A stretch of DNA of 64,000 nt from Bombyx mori (lineage: Eukaryota > Arthropoda > Insecta > Lepidoptera > Bombycidae), in NCBI RefSeq assembly GCF_030269925.1, contig NC_085132.1:2254501-2318500 (forward strand), in the 5' to 3' direction. Position numbers and translations under genes: made by a program. The notes beneath the pieces were generated by a model, which was not told the DNA's origin, did not search any database, and saw only the letters and a program-made list of their open reading frames with translations. Every line of letters begins with the position of its first letter. Position 1 is the stretch's first letter. Positions 42,731 through 52,799 of this stretch are shown here, piece by piece.

Positions 42731-43001
42731 CGTAGGAAGCAGAAGACAGCAGCCGGCGCCGGGGAGACTCCTCCGCGGGCATCACTCCGTCCAAGAGAAC
42801 CAAGCCCATCGTATTATGTATATGTATATATGTTTTGTCGATGTAGTGCAGCCGTGCACGCTGCGAACAGCGTACCTTCCCCTAGTCCTCCCCGCATCTA
42901 CTTCACCCCTGCCCTATGTGGCAGGGAGCTTCGTCCCGGGCAGTGGGGATTGCCCCGAGGCCCGTTCCGTGCCCCCGAAAGGGGGTACGACGACCCTTCT
43001 T
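42729..43001. other. GC-rich 273-bp block after the A-run, unexplained
   Basis: CCCGTAGGAAGCAGAAGACA through GGGGGTACGACGACCC. It is GC-rich like the LINE and unlike the genome flanks, and sits between the A-run and the 14-bp repeat. No long frame. Confidence 0.6.
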
Positions 43002-43005
43002 CTTA

Positions 43006-44302
43006 GGGTCGATTCTACCAAACAAGAGTAAATCTTATTCTTAGAATAACTCGTCAGTTAATCGAGAGTAAATCAATTTTACGTTTTACCAACTACAATT
43101 CTAAGAATAGTGGGCCTATTCGGGAATTGTTACTATACCGCCGTTTCGCACGGAATAACGGAGCTATTCCTAGAATAAAGTAATGGCGTCTGTCAGTCCA
43201 ACATCTGATTTCTGTCATTTCATAAATATTTATTCTGTTTTAATTTCAAGTCAACGCAATGCACTAAGGGTGGATTCGACCAAACTTCAATTTATACTCG
43301 AGTAACTATACGAGGAATAACCTATTCCATGATTTTAATCTCGAGTAAATCCATAGTCGTTTTTCCACGTATACTTGCGCTAGGAATAACAATACGCGAA
43401 TAGCAGAGTGAATGGTGAACAAAAATAAAATCCGGCAAATAAATGTTGTTTTTCAACGGCATAGTGTAAGAGCATACAAATCGTCAACTCGATTTTGCCG
43501 TATTTTAGTGTGAAAAAGTAGCTGTTGTGAAAGATATCCAGCTGTCAAACGTATTATTTTTATTTGTTGTTTGTTTGAGGGAATTGTCAAGTTTTGTCGT
43601 GTGGTTTTATCTTTTTTCGTTTAAACGTTGCATTCAGACTATTAATAATCATTTAGTGCATTGCGTTGACTTGAAATTAAAACAGAATAAATATTTATGA
43701 AATGACAGAAATCAGATGTTGGACTGACAGACGCCATTACTTTATTCTAGGAATAGCTCCGTTATTCCGTGCGAAACGGCGGTATAGTAACAATTCCCGA
43801 ATAGGCCCACTATTCTTAGAATTGTAGTTGGTAAAACGTAAAATTGATTTACTCTCGATTAACTGACGAGTTATTCTAAGAATAAGATTTACTCTTGTTT
43901 GGTAGAATCGACCCTAAATGATTATTAATAGTCTGAATGCAACGTTTAAACGAAAAAAGATAAAACCACACGACAAAACTTGACAATTCCCTCAAACAAA
44001 CAAGAAATAAAAATAATACGTTTGACAGCTGGATATCTTACACAACAGCTACTTTTTCACACTAAAATACGGCAAAATCGAGTTGACGATGTGTATGCTC
44101 TTACACTATGCCGTTGAACAACAACATTTATTTGCCGGATTTTATTTTTGTTCACCATTCACTCTGCTATTCGCGTATTGTTATTCCTAGCGCAAGTATA
44201 CGTGGAAAAACGACTATGAATTTACTCGAGATTAAAATCATGGAATAGGTTATTCCTCGTATAGTTACTCGAGTTTAAATTTAAGTTTGGTCGAATCCAC
44301 CC
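43006..44302. mobile_element. PIF/Harbinger-like MITE (outer copy, 647 bp) split by a second copy
   Basis: Left arm 43006-43267, right arm 43918-44302; together 647 bp. Terminal inverted repeats GGGTCGATTCTACCAAAC and GGGTGGATTCGACCAAAC, flanked by the 3-bp direct repeat TTA (43003-43005, 44303-44305). Three-base TWA duplications and GG(G) ends are typical of PIF/Harbinger. No transposase. Confidence 0.85.
43268..43914. mobile_element. PIF/Harbinger-like MITE (inner copy, 647 bp, inverted)
   Basis: Same length as the outer element and in opposite orientation, with TAA duplicated on both sides (43265-43267, 43915-43917). The 262-bp arm is identical to the outer copy as far as I compared; the 385-bp arm has about eight differences. 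Confidence 0.87.
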
Positions 44303-44414
44303 TTAGTAGTTCTTTATATTATTTCCGACTCTTCGAATACTCGGAGGACAGTCGACAGACAACAAGACTAAACCGTAAATATAGTTTTAATTAGTATGAT
44401 ATTGTTTTTTTTTA

Positions 44415-44856
44415 TTTTTTTTATTGCTTAGATGGTTGGACGAGCTCACAGCCCACCTGGTGTTAAGTGGTTACTGGAGCCCATAGACATCTACAACGTA
44501 AATGCGCCGTCCACCTTGAGATATAAGTTCTAAGGTCTCAGTATAGTTACAACGGCTACCCCACCCTTCAAACCGAAACGCATTACTGCTTCACGGCAGA
44601 AATAGGCAGGGCGGTGGTACCTACCCGTGCGGACTCACAATAGGTCCTACCACCAGTGGTTACGCAAATTATAATTTTGCGGGTTTGATTTTTATTACAC
44701 GATGTTATTCCTTCACCGTGGAAGTCAATCGTGAACATTTGTTAAGTACGTATTTCATTCGAAAAATTGGTACCCGCCCGCGGGATTCGAACACCGGTGC
44801 ATCGCAACAACGAATGCACCAGACGTATTATCCTTAAGGCCACGACGACTTCATTC
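44415..44856 (-). repeat. Bm1 SINE, full length
   Basis: TTTTTTATTGCTTAGATGG to GGCCACGACGACTTC; both Pol III boxes present. Confidence 0.92.
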
Positions 44857-44904
44857 GATATTGAACTAGTTCAGTAAGCAATTGCAATACTTTACACAAT
44901 TCAC

Positions 44905-45148
44905 TGGTGGTAGGTCCCTCTTGGGAATTCGCACGGCTAGGTACCACCGCCCCGCCTATTTCCGCCGTGAAGCAGTAATGCATTTCGGTTTGAAGGGTGG
45001 GGTAGCCGTTGTAACTATACTGAGACCTTAGAAATTATATCTCAAGGTGGGTGGCGCATTTACGTTGTAGATGTCTATGGGCTCCAGTTACCACTTAACA
45101 CCAGGTGGGCTGTGAGCTCGTCCATCCATCTAAGCAATAAAAAAAATA
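44905..45148 (+). repeat. Bm1 SINE, 5'-truncated
   Basis: CTGGTGGTAGGTCCCTC to AAGCAATAAAAAAAATAG. It forms an inverted pair with the preceding copy, 48 bp apart. Confidence 0.88.
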
Positions 45149-45736
45149 GAAAAAAACAAATACATAACATTAAGTACATTAATTACATACAATACAGCTG
45201 TTAGTACAGATGTCTCGCGTGTTCCGGTCACCTGAATCACGCTTAAAAACAAAGAATTAACATAGTTTATTCACATTACGATAAATTTTCAAAATTATGC
45301 CAAGATGTTTTCTAGAATTTATTTATGTGAAAAAAGGTTGTATGAGTTGTACATGTTATATTCGTTATCTAACGAAGTAATCCATATGTTACTTTTTTAA
45401 GCGACTTCAAAAAGGACGTTTTCAATTTGATTTTATTTTTGAAGTGAAACTTCTTTAGGCGCGTTGAGAGTAAAATTTAACTCGCGACAGATTCGTTACG
45501 GCTAGAGAGAAAATATACAATTTAGGATGAGCTAGAGTGAGAAAATAGACACAGCGTCTCGCAAACCACTCGACCATGGAGAGAGACCATTTTATTTACG
45601 GGCGTCGGGCACTAGATGGTTTGTTATTAGTTTCTCATTGCTCCTGTAGATGGCAGCAACATATTTAACTATATTATATTTTATTTTTAATATGGAATTT
45701 AAAAAAATATATTTAATTTTCTATAAATAATCTATA
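45149..45736. other. Intergenic sequence, repeat-like
   Basis: TTTTTGAAGTGAAACTTCTT (45440) recalls the 18.9 kb region. A GATGGCAGCAAC motif lies near 45649. No boundary found. Confidence 0.35.
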
Positions 45737-45741
45737 TACAT

Positions 45742-46078
45742 AGTCAGGTCATAAATTCTGTCACATGTTTAATGTAAAATAATTGAAACAAGTTTATTCA
45801 TTATGTAACCATTCATATACCAAAATGAACTTAACAAAACATAGATTCTTATGACACTAAAGTTTATTCAAAATGACCTCCGTGATTTTGAATACAGCCT
45901 TCAATCTGCGCGGCCAGTCGTCTATCGCAGCACGAACGAGGTCCATGTCAATATCGGCGGCTGCCTTAATCAAGGATGTCTTGAGTGACTCCAAATTGGG
46001 ATGAAGCTTTGAGCACGCCTTTTCCTCCAAGTGTTGCCATATCTTGTAATCTAACGGATTCAAATCTGGACTGAAGGG
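45742..46078 (-). pseudogene. mariner/maT-like transposase 3' fragment
   Basis: Minus-strand frame: SPDLNPLDYKIWQHLEEKAC, then HPNLESLKTSLIKAAAD and IDDWPRRLKA, then a 1-bp frameshift to CIQNHGGHFE and stop. A terminal-repeat-like AGTCAGGTCATAAATTCTG lies at 45742. Same group as 27482-28790 but a different family. The 5' two thirds are gone. Confidence 0.8.
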
Positions 46079-46082
46079 CGTT

Positions 46083-46206
46083 GTACTGTAAATGTGAGAC
46101 TCAGAACTCGTATCTCGAGTTGGGTGGCGGCGTTTACGTCATTGATGTCCATGGGCTCCAGTAATTAATTAATACCAAGTGGGCCGTGAGCTCGTCCAAC
46201 TAAGCA
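46083..46206 (+). repeat. Bm1 SINE, short 3' fragment
   Basis: TGTACTGTAAATGTGAGACTC to CGTCCAACTAAGCAA. It joins the broken end of the mariner fragment. Confidence 0.7.
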
Positions 46207-46242
46207 ACAGCGAAAATATTAAAAACACTCACCAATAACTAT

Positions 46243-46313
46243 TATATGTATGTATGTGTGTGTGTATGTATTTATGTATGTTTGGATGTATGTATGTATG
46301 TATGTATGTATAT
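46243..46313. repeat. (TATG)n microsatellite
   Basis: About 70 bp of TATG/TGTG units, interrupted. A pure (AAAT)n run of about 25 bp follows at 46437-46461. Confidence 0.9.
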
Positions 46314-46861
46314 ACTTTTTGTAACTTAATATATATTTCATTGCACCTACCACTATCCACTCTGCACTACCTTTGGTTGACTGGTAGAGAATGCCTTAGG
46401 CATTAAGTCCGCCAATGTAAATTTTACATGAAGTGAAATAAATAAATAAATAAATAAATAGTGAGTCGAACTGGAAATTAAAACAATAATTTTTATTCTG
46501 AAGTCGGGATATTAATTTATCAAACGAAGTAATACAATTGTTCTTTCATAGGTTCTTGAAACCAATTTCAAGCCAATCTACAAAGCCGTATTGAAGGTGG
46601 AGAAAATTATGTTGAAAGTTAAATAAAGCTAATTAAAAGCGTGTAAATACGTTTTATATAATAATGAAATTGACTTTGAATCTAAACGCAACAAAACCTT
46701 CTTAGATAACATTATTGAAATAGATATTGGTACAATGTCAAACGTGTGTCAAACGGACATTTCATTGTTTTTTGTCATTTAATTCAAAATCGCTGCGTAG
46801 AAAATGCAACAAAAATTCGAAAATCTAAAATTGTTTCGTTACAATACAACAAAACATTAAA

Positions 46862-47218
46862 ATGTCGATAACAAACAAAGTAGCAGACAAGGAAATGTTA
46901 AAGGTTAATAATAATACGAGTAACCTCTCAAACACGACTATTGAATCGAAATTCGACGAGATAAAAATCGGAATCGTTAATAAAATCGATAAAGAACTAA
47001 TCGATTCTCAAAACGCTAGATTGTTTATCATTCAAAAGTACGATGAGCTTTGTAACAAGATTAATTTTTTGACCGAACTCGACTCAACGTTCAACGGATT
47101 CAGGAGAGACGTGAAATCCATCGAGCAACAAGTTTGCGAGCTCTCTCAGCGCGTCGACAGCATAGAGAAGAGGATTATCTGTAAAGAGTGCCCATCTTTG
47201 ACGTCAGCTGCTTTTTAA
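46862..47218 (+). CDS. Unrecognised 118-residue coiled-coil protein (single exon)
   Basis: Complete frame from ATG (46862) to TAA. The start context AAACATTAAAATG has A at -3. Composition is ordinary for an AT-rich insect gene and the frame contains no repeat sequence known to me. Residues 1-25 are polar and Asn-rich. From about 28 to 108 there is heptad-like spacing of Ile/Leu/Val/Phe (FDEIKIGIV, LFIIQKYDELCNKINFL, VKSIEQQVCELSQRVDSIEK), i.e. a predicted helical coiled coil. The end has a CKEC pair. No signal peptide or membrane segment. Possibly a small subunit of a coiled-coil complex or the start of a LINE ORF1; function unknown. No clear AATAAA just downstream. Confidence 0.5.
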   Translation: MSITNKVADKEMLKVNNNTSNLSNTTIESKFDEIKIGIVNKIDKELIDSQNARLFIIQKYDELCNKINFLTELDSTFNGFRRDVKSIEQQVCELSQRVDSIEKRIICKECPSLTSAAF

Positions 47219-47311
47219 ATTGCCACAGTGAATTATTATGCGTATGAAAATCTTAATATTCGTTTTATTTTGAAGTATACGTGACCGGAGAGATGTTTTT
47301 TGTGCTAACTG

Positions 47312-47625
47312 ATTCCTTTTTTTCCCTACCTATGCTGATAGCCTTGAGAGGCTATATCAGCGTTACAGAACGAGTAGGTGAGCTCACGAGGCTCAAACCT
47401 GGCGAAGTTGCTAACATTAACCCTAGCAAGAGCAGCGCTTCGCAGAATTTACCACCGGATCGGAAACGCGACCCACTGAGAAGATCCGCCGAGAAACTCA
47501 GTGGGCTGTGTCTGTGGGTTAATTTACTCGCCGAGCCCTTCGTCGCAAGCGACGGGTTCGGCGAGAACGATGACCGGTGCTTGGGGTACCTAAAAGCGCC
47601 GTTAGTGGATCGGGAGGATCCAAAA
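47312..47625 (-). mobile_element. LINE family B, 3'-end fragment
   Basis: TTTTTTTCCCTACCTATGCTG to GATCGGGAGGATCC, followed by GACGTGTTTTGGGCGACG, coding-side sequence also seen at 25990-26010. Confidence 0.8.
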
Positions 47626-47929
47626 TGACGTGTTTTGGGCGACGTCGACTGTTTGCCATTCGGTCCGCAGGATCGGGTATGGGTGTTTCCTAAAAACCGT
47701 ACTCAGTATATTACGTGGACACTAAAAAAATAAAAAAAATTCATCCAGCTGCACTCAAAGTATTGTGGTCACCAAACTTTTTTTTTTAAATCTTTGTTTC
47801 TACACAAAGTTTGCAAGTTTTTATTATTGTATGTTTAGAAGGGTGAGTTGTCTGTAATTGAGGTTATAAGATATTGTTCATAATTATGCATGTATTTATT
47901 GCTTGTATAAATTACCGAAGTAAGCATTT

Positions 47930-48020
47930 TTGTTGGTCTAAATAGGCAGATAGGTTCACGGCCTCTCTACAGTTGATCCAGTAGAAAGTGATTGCCGTGA
48001 CCCGCTATGAGACATGAGGT
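47930..48020 (-). repeat. Old Bm1-like fragment
   Basis: TAGGTTCACGGCC and AGTGATTGCCGTGACCC follow the Bm1 tail pattern weakly. A better plus-strand copy follows at 48047. Confidence 0.35.
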
Positions 48021-48046
48021 CAAAGTCTCTAGTCACAAGCAGGTTT

Positions 48047-48287
48047 CTGGTGGTAGGACCTCTTGTAAGTCCGCGCGGGCATGTACCACCGCCTTACCTA
48101 TTTGTGCCGTGAAGCAGTAATGTGTTTCGGTCTGAAGGGTAGGGCAGCCGTTGTAACTATACTGAGATCTTAGAACTTATATCTCAAGGTGGGTGGTGCA
48201 TTTACGTTGTAGATGTCTATGGGTTCCAGTAACCACTTAACACCAGGTGGGCTGTGAGCTCGTCCACCCATCTAAGCAAAAAAAAAG
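48047..48287 (+). repeat. Bm1 SINE, 5'-truncated
   Basis: CTGGTGGTAGGACCTCTTG to ATCTAAGCAAAAAAAAA. Confidence 0.88.
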
Positions 48288-49124
48288 GACGGTGGTGCCT
48301 ACCCGCTTTTATCATATTCGGTAGCTAAAACTTTATGAAGATGAACTAAAAACACTGATCTCTTATATCTTTCTAACTCATCATATGGTAGTATGCAAAT
48401 TAAAACATTTCTTTTCTTGTATATTTTTATTAAAAAAAAACAATCACATTCGATATCTAAAGACGATAAGTATTTACATGTGTTTTACAAAAAAAAAATG
48501 CAAACATAACGATTAAGTCAGGAGATCTAGAGTGGCCGCAATACCTTTTGCAATACTTTAAATTAAATACCAGTCCTTTTAATCTAATCATTAAAATCTA
48601 TTACGATCGCATACAATAACGTTTTAAGTTCGTATTTCAAATCACGAAACTATTTTTCTTTTTTATTATTTCGTTCTAAGGTGAATATTTTAAAGAATCG
48701 TTTTTTACTTGGGCCACCGGCTTATTTCGTATCAACTGCTATGGATTAGTCGAATCAACGTGCTGCCATCTATTGAAATTCGGTGGAACTATTAGAGGTT
48801 ACCAAAATTCATTGTGATATCTATGAAATTAATTTAATCTACTATTAAGTGTGACGTTTTCGCGCCAAAGTTCTTTTTTTTTTCAAAGTTCTACCTAACA
48901 AAACGATAGATGGCGCCCGAGCAGGTTTTATGTCAAATCGATGATTTTCTTAAAATTAATACGACAGTACAGTGGAGTGTGACAGTATTTCACTAGTAAG
49001 TAAATTAAGGTACCTGAGAATTTTTAAAACAAATTCTGTATGCGAGATGTTTTGATTGCCGATACTGGTCGTTAATTTAAATAATGTGAAGTTAACAAAC
49101 AGACTGAAAACATTTCAAGCTTCT
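48288..49124. other. Intergenic sequence, no feature recognised
   Basis: AT-rich. Confidence 0.35.
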
Positions 49125-49557
49125 TCAGTGTGCTTAGTGCGAGTTTTTTAACGTTCTCGATAGCGTAGAAGTTAGTTCATATTTGTATGGAATGGGATCG
49201 TTCGCGTACGTTTGCCGCTAGGGGCGCTGTTCCAACTGCATACAAAATTGGGTTAACTTTTACGCTAGCGAGAACGTTAAGGAACTTTTTTTTTTTTATT
49301 GCTTAGATGAGTGGACGAGCTCACAGCCCACCTGGTGTTAAGTGGTAACTGGAGCCCATAGACATCTACAACGTAAATGCGCCACGCACCTTGAGATATA
49401 AGTTCTAAGGTCTCAGTATAGTTACAACGGCTGCCCCGCCCTTCAAACCGAAACGCATTACTGCTTCACGGCTGAAATAGGCAGGGAGGTGGCACCTACC
49501 CGTGCGGACTCACAAGAGGTCCTACCACCAGTAAAACTCGCACTAAGCACACTGAAC
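49125..49557. mobile_element. Palindromic MITE (family P), copy 2, interrupted by Bm1
   Basis: TTCAGTGTGCTTAGTGCGAG on the left, CTCGCACTAAGCACACTGAA on the right. Arms meet around GTTTGCCGCTAGGGGCGCTG. Bm1 occupies 49287-49531. Confidence 0.78.
49287..49531 (-). repeat. Bm1 SINE, 5'-truncated, inserted in MITE
   Basis: Poly(T), TTATTGCTTAGATGAGTGG to AGGTCCTACCACCAG. Sits just after AACGTTAAGGAAC of the MITE arm. Confidence 0.9.
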
Positions 49558-50162
49558 TGCGTTCTGCATAGGAAAGGCGGTTGGGCGACTCTAGTCTTCA
49601 TGGACTCTATAAATAACATTTCTATTTTTTGGCACAATACCGTATTACGCGTTTAGTTTAAAATATAAATTATATTAATAACATAAATCACATTCTAAAT
49701 AAATTACTTCTCGTATATATTTTAAATTTTTAGTCTTCTCCGTTTGCAAATATAACAAAAACCCTACGTGGCCTACGCTTTTTCAGCTTAATTCACGACT
49801 TTCCGAGTATTTGACCGTTTCCGTAGTAATTAAAATTTATTATTATTTACCCATACGAATTAATTCTGGTATGGTAATAAGTATATTTACAAAAATATTC
49901 TTAGCACATCAAAATGGTTAAAGCGATAGCTTTTATTTTACAATTATCCTACAAATCGATTATAAAAAATTTAAAATTAGATTATTTTTCGAACGAAACA
50001 CAACCAAATTAGAAAGGAACAGAATAATTCGGATCGAAGATTTCATTGAAATTGATATTTAGTGTTGGAATTTTAAAAAAAAACAATTTGGAAGCAAAAT
50101 ATACCTACGTCATTCAAATGTAAAATTATTTTATTTAGTATAGCCACTTAGCGACATTATAA
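49558..50162. other. Intergenic sequence, no feature recognised
   Basis: AT-rich. Confidence 0.35.
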
Positions 50163-50164
50163 TA

Positions 50165-50889
50165 CAGTAAAAGCTCCTTAGTAGGGGGGAGTAAGGGGAG
50201 ATCGGAATGCTACCTTCACCGGCCCTATTGTCAACCCCACCTGCACGCGCTGGATGGCGGCGGCGACCAACATGTTGCCGTGGTGCTCCCTGCTAGAGAA
50301 CGAACGGGGCAATGGCGACCGAGCAATGGCGGTATAACCATACACACCCGTCAGGACAACCTGTACGGAAGAGGCGTCAGAAACCTTGGGGATCAAATAC
50401 CCCCTAAAATGCTGGTGCAGAAGGCAACGGGAAACCACTGCACTAATTTCCCACGAGAGTCATGAGCAGGTCGTATCCGACTGATGCATGACCACGACCA
50501 CTCTGTCAAGAGTGTACGAATAGGAAGAAAAGCTCCTTATTCGCGTTCGCCTTATGTTTTATTGTTTCGTCTTTCACATTCGTTACAAAAATTGTGATCG
50601 AGTATTTTAAGAGGCAAATTGCTAATGCGACTACTATGTATCAGTCTGAATTGAAGGAAATTTAAAAACTGCCAAGCAAGAAAAAAATACAAAATTCTTC
50701 AAAACATTAACTAATCAAAATGTTAATAAACTTCAATTAAATTGATTTTTTTATATATTTGTTTTTTTTTTGTGACGAAAACGAACGTATTCCCTATTAT
50801 CCTATATAAATTACCATTCCGTATTCACGGTTTCTGTATTCGCGGCATATTAATGGAACATATACCCCGCGAATAAAGAGCTTTTACTG
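50165..50889. mobile_element. pogo/Tigger-like MITE with a retroposon in its terminal repeat
   Basis: The ends are TA|CAGTAAAAGCTC...TTCGCG and its inverse CGCGAATAAAGAGCTTTTACTG|TA. Removing 50181-50539 restores a continuous left terminal repeat CAGTAAAAGCTCCTTATTCG. Confidence 0.7.
50181..50527 (+). mobile_element. LINE 3'-end retroposon with 12-bp target duplication
   Basis: Flanked by AAAAGCTCCTTA at 50169-50180 and 50528-50539. Contains GAAGGCAACGGGAAACCACT, a string common to insect LINE 3' UTRs. The tail is AATAGGAAG, not poly(A). Confidence 0.72.
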
Positions 50890-52109
50890 TACTTACATGC
50901 CGGGTATGTTTTAAAAATGGTGACTTAAGACGAGATTAATGGTTCATGATTAATATTATTTTAAAATCATTAATACACAATCATAGTTACATCATTTTTA
51001 AATTAATAAATACAATTTAATGAAAAATTTAATTAAAAATCATGTATGAAGACTTATACGGCTTTAACTCATATTTGTAATAGTCCCATACTATAATAGG
51101 CTACCAGCGAATGCATATGAAAAAAATAATTAAACTTTATGGTATAATTAATTACCTTTGCCTTTCCACTTGAAAAAAGAAATTACTACTATGAAAAAAA
51201 GGCGGATGCCGTCTGTCAGCGCTTCGCCCATAGTGGCACATACTCTTTGGCTTCACTATGTAAGCGCTCACTAAATATGGCGACGATGTTTTTGGTAGGT
51301 AAATGAAGCAAAATGAAGTTTGTTTCCCGTTTTTTTTTTGACGTTCGGTATCAATAGTATTTATTTGAAGAATAGAAATCTATTCAAAGCACACAAAAAC
51401 GCACGTTCTAACCTTAAAGTACAATCACACTGAAGCAATTACTAGCATCATCGCTAATAATATAAATCACACTAATATCCTGCCAATTTCAAATTTACAC
51501 AATATAAACAAATAGCACTAAGTTCAATAGTAGTAGGTACATTGATGAGTATAATTATTAAAAAAAAAGAAATTTATGAATTAATTAATACAAATGATAA
51601 ATTTATTTTATTTTGAATAATATCTTTTTTTAAATTTATATTTAGATTTTAGATTTATTTCCGATAAATCAATACGACCACGTAAGCTGAAACTGATAGA
51701 TTTTTAATGTTTTGCTTGTTACATTATCTCGGTAACACAATGGTCCTGACTTATGAATTTCATGAAAAATTTTATAGACCCAGTTTTACACAAAATTAAG
51801 TGTTGCCACTGTTTAATTCTTTTCTTACCTAATGATAAATTGAAATTAACTCATTATTTCTGAATTTCTAAACGTAATGCGGCTCATTCATACGCGACCA
51901 CTAATTTACATAGTATTTTGTTTTTTATTTTTTTTTAAATTACACTTTCTTACATTAAAATAGTATTTCTTCTTAAACGTCTGCTCTATTGAACATAATA
52001 TACAAAAAAAAACAGCAATTTTACATTTATACCTAAAAATATGTTTACCTTCAGCACGTGTATGAGCAATCCTTATTTTTCCATCTAGAAAACTGACCTG
52101 ACTGATCGA
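50890..52109. other. 3' side of gene B
   Basis: AT-rich, no repeats recognised. On the minus strand the first AATAAA after the gene B stop is at 51929-51924, about 180 bp downstream, and is a candidate poly(A) signal within an A-rich run. Confidence 0.35.
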
Positions 52110-52799
52110 TCAGATCCTCTTTCCGGCCAGGATGGCCTGGATCTGCGATAAAGACTTCCCCTTCGTCTCGGGGATCAGGAAGGACACGAAGAACACGCAG
52201 ACCAGCATGAAGGCAGCGAAGAACCAGAAGCAGCTGTAGATCCCCAACGCGTCCATCATCAGCGGGAAGCAGAGAGTAACAATGAACACTAGGACCCAGT
52301 TCACTACGACCGTGATCCCCGCGGCCGTCCCCCTGATCTCGGCGGGGAACAGTTCTGACATCATCGTCCAGGGTATCGGGCCGAATCCCATCGAAAACGA
52401 AATGATGAAGAGCACCAAACACAACAGCGGGATCCACCCGACGACGGCTAACGCGACACCGTCCCTCTGTAACTTGAAGTAAGTTCCCAATACGACCAGG
52501 GACAGCCCCATGATGATGCAGCTCTGCAGCAAGAGGATCCTCCGGCCGGCTCGCTCGATGAGCAGCGAGGACCCGACGGTTGAGATGGTCTGGACCACGC
52601 CCACGATGATGGTGGCGATCACGGACGGTATGTCGGAGCCGGCGGAACGGAAGATCTGCACGGTGTAGAAGATGACTGCGTTGACGCCGCTGAACTGCTG
52701 GAAGAGCATGAGGCCGAGCCCGCACAGCATGGCGCGGCGAGTGGCCCCGCCCCGCGTCAGCGCCAGCACCCCGCCCCGCGCGCGCCCCGACGCCTCCAC
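52110..52799 (-). CDS. Gene B coding exon 6 (TM7-TM12, C-terminus)
   Basis: Acceptor TTTGGGGCAG|GTGGAG. 229 codons and a TGA stop. Carries QQFSGVN, AGRR, GPIPW, PAEIRG and PETKG. Much more GC-rich than its surroundings. Confidence 0.93.
   Translation of the reverse strand: MEASGRARGGVLALTRGGATRRAMLCGLGLMLFQQFSGVNAVIFYTVQIFRSAGSDIPSVIATIIVGVVQTISTVGSSLLIERAGRRILLLQSCIIMGLSLVVLGTYFKLQRDGVALAVVGWIPLLCLVLFIISFSMGFGPIPWTMMSELFPAEIRGTAAGITVVVNWVLVFIVTLCFPLMMDALGIYSCFWFFAAFMLVCVFFVSFLIPETKGKSLSQIQAILAGKRI

Larger units (their letters stand above)
35789..43015 (+). mobile_element. Jockey-like non-LTR retrotransposon, about 7.2 kb, both ORFs open
   Basis: Body 35803-43001 is bracketed by a perfect 14-bp direct repeat CTTAGGGTCGATTC (35789-35802 and 43002-43015), the length expected for a LINE target duplication. 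Order: about 1.55 kb 5' UTR, ORF1 (37356-39590), ORF2 (39583-42276), 3' UTR, a 70-base A-run (42659-42728), then a 273-bp GC-rich block before the right repeat. The coding half is markedly more GC-rich than the flanks. Intact ORFs indicate a recent insertion. The exact 3' boundary (A-run or 43001) is open; see findings. Confidence 0.82.

Noticed and set aside
42659..42740. Target duplication starting directly after the A-run (CCCGTAGG)
   Set aside because: No matching sequence was found near the LINE 5' end, whereas the 14-bp repeat at 35789/43002 is exact.
43006..44302. One simple palindrome, or two interlocked fold-back elements
   Set aside because: Arm order A-B-A'-B' is not a palindrome, and the equal 647-bp lengths with TTA and TAA duplications are fully explained by one copy inside another.
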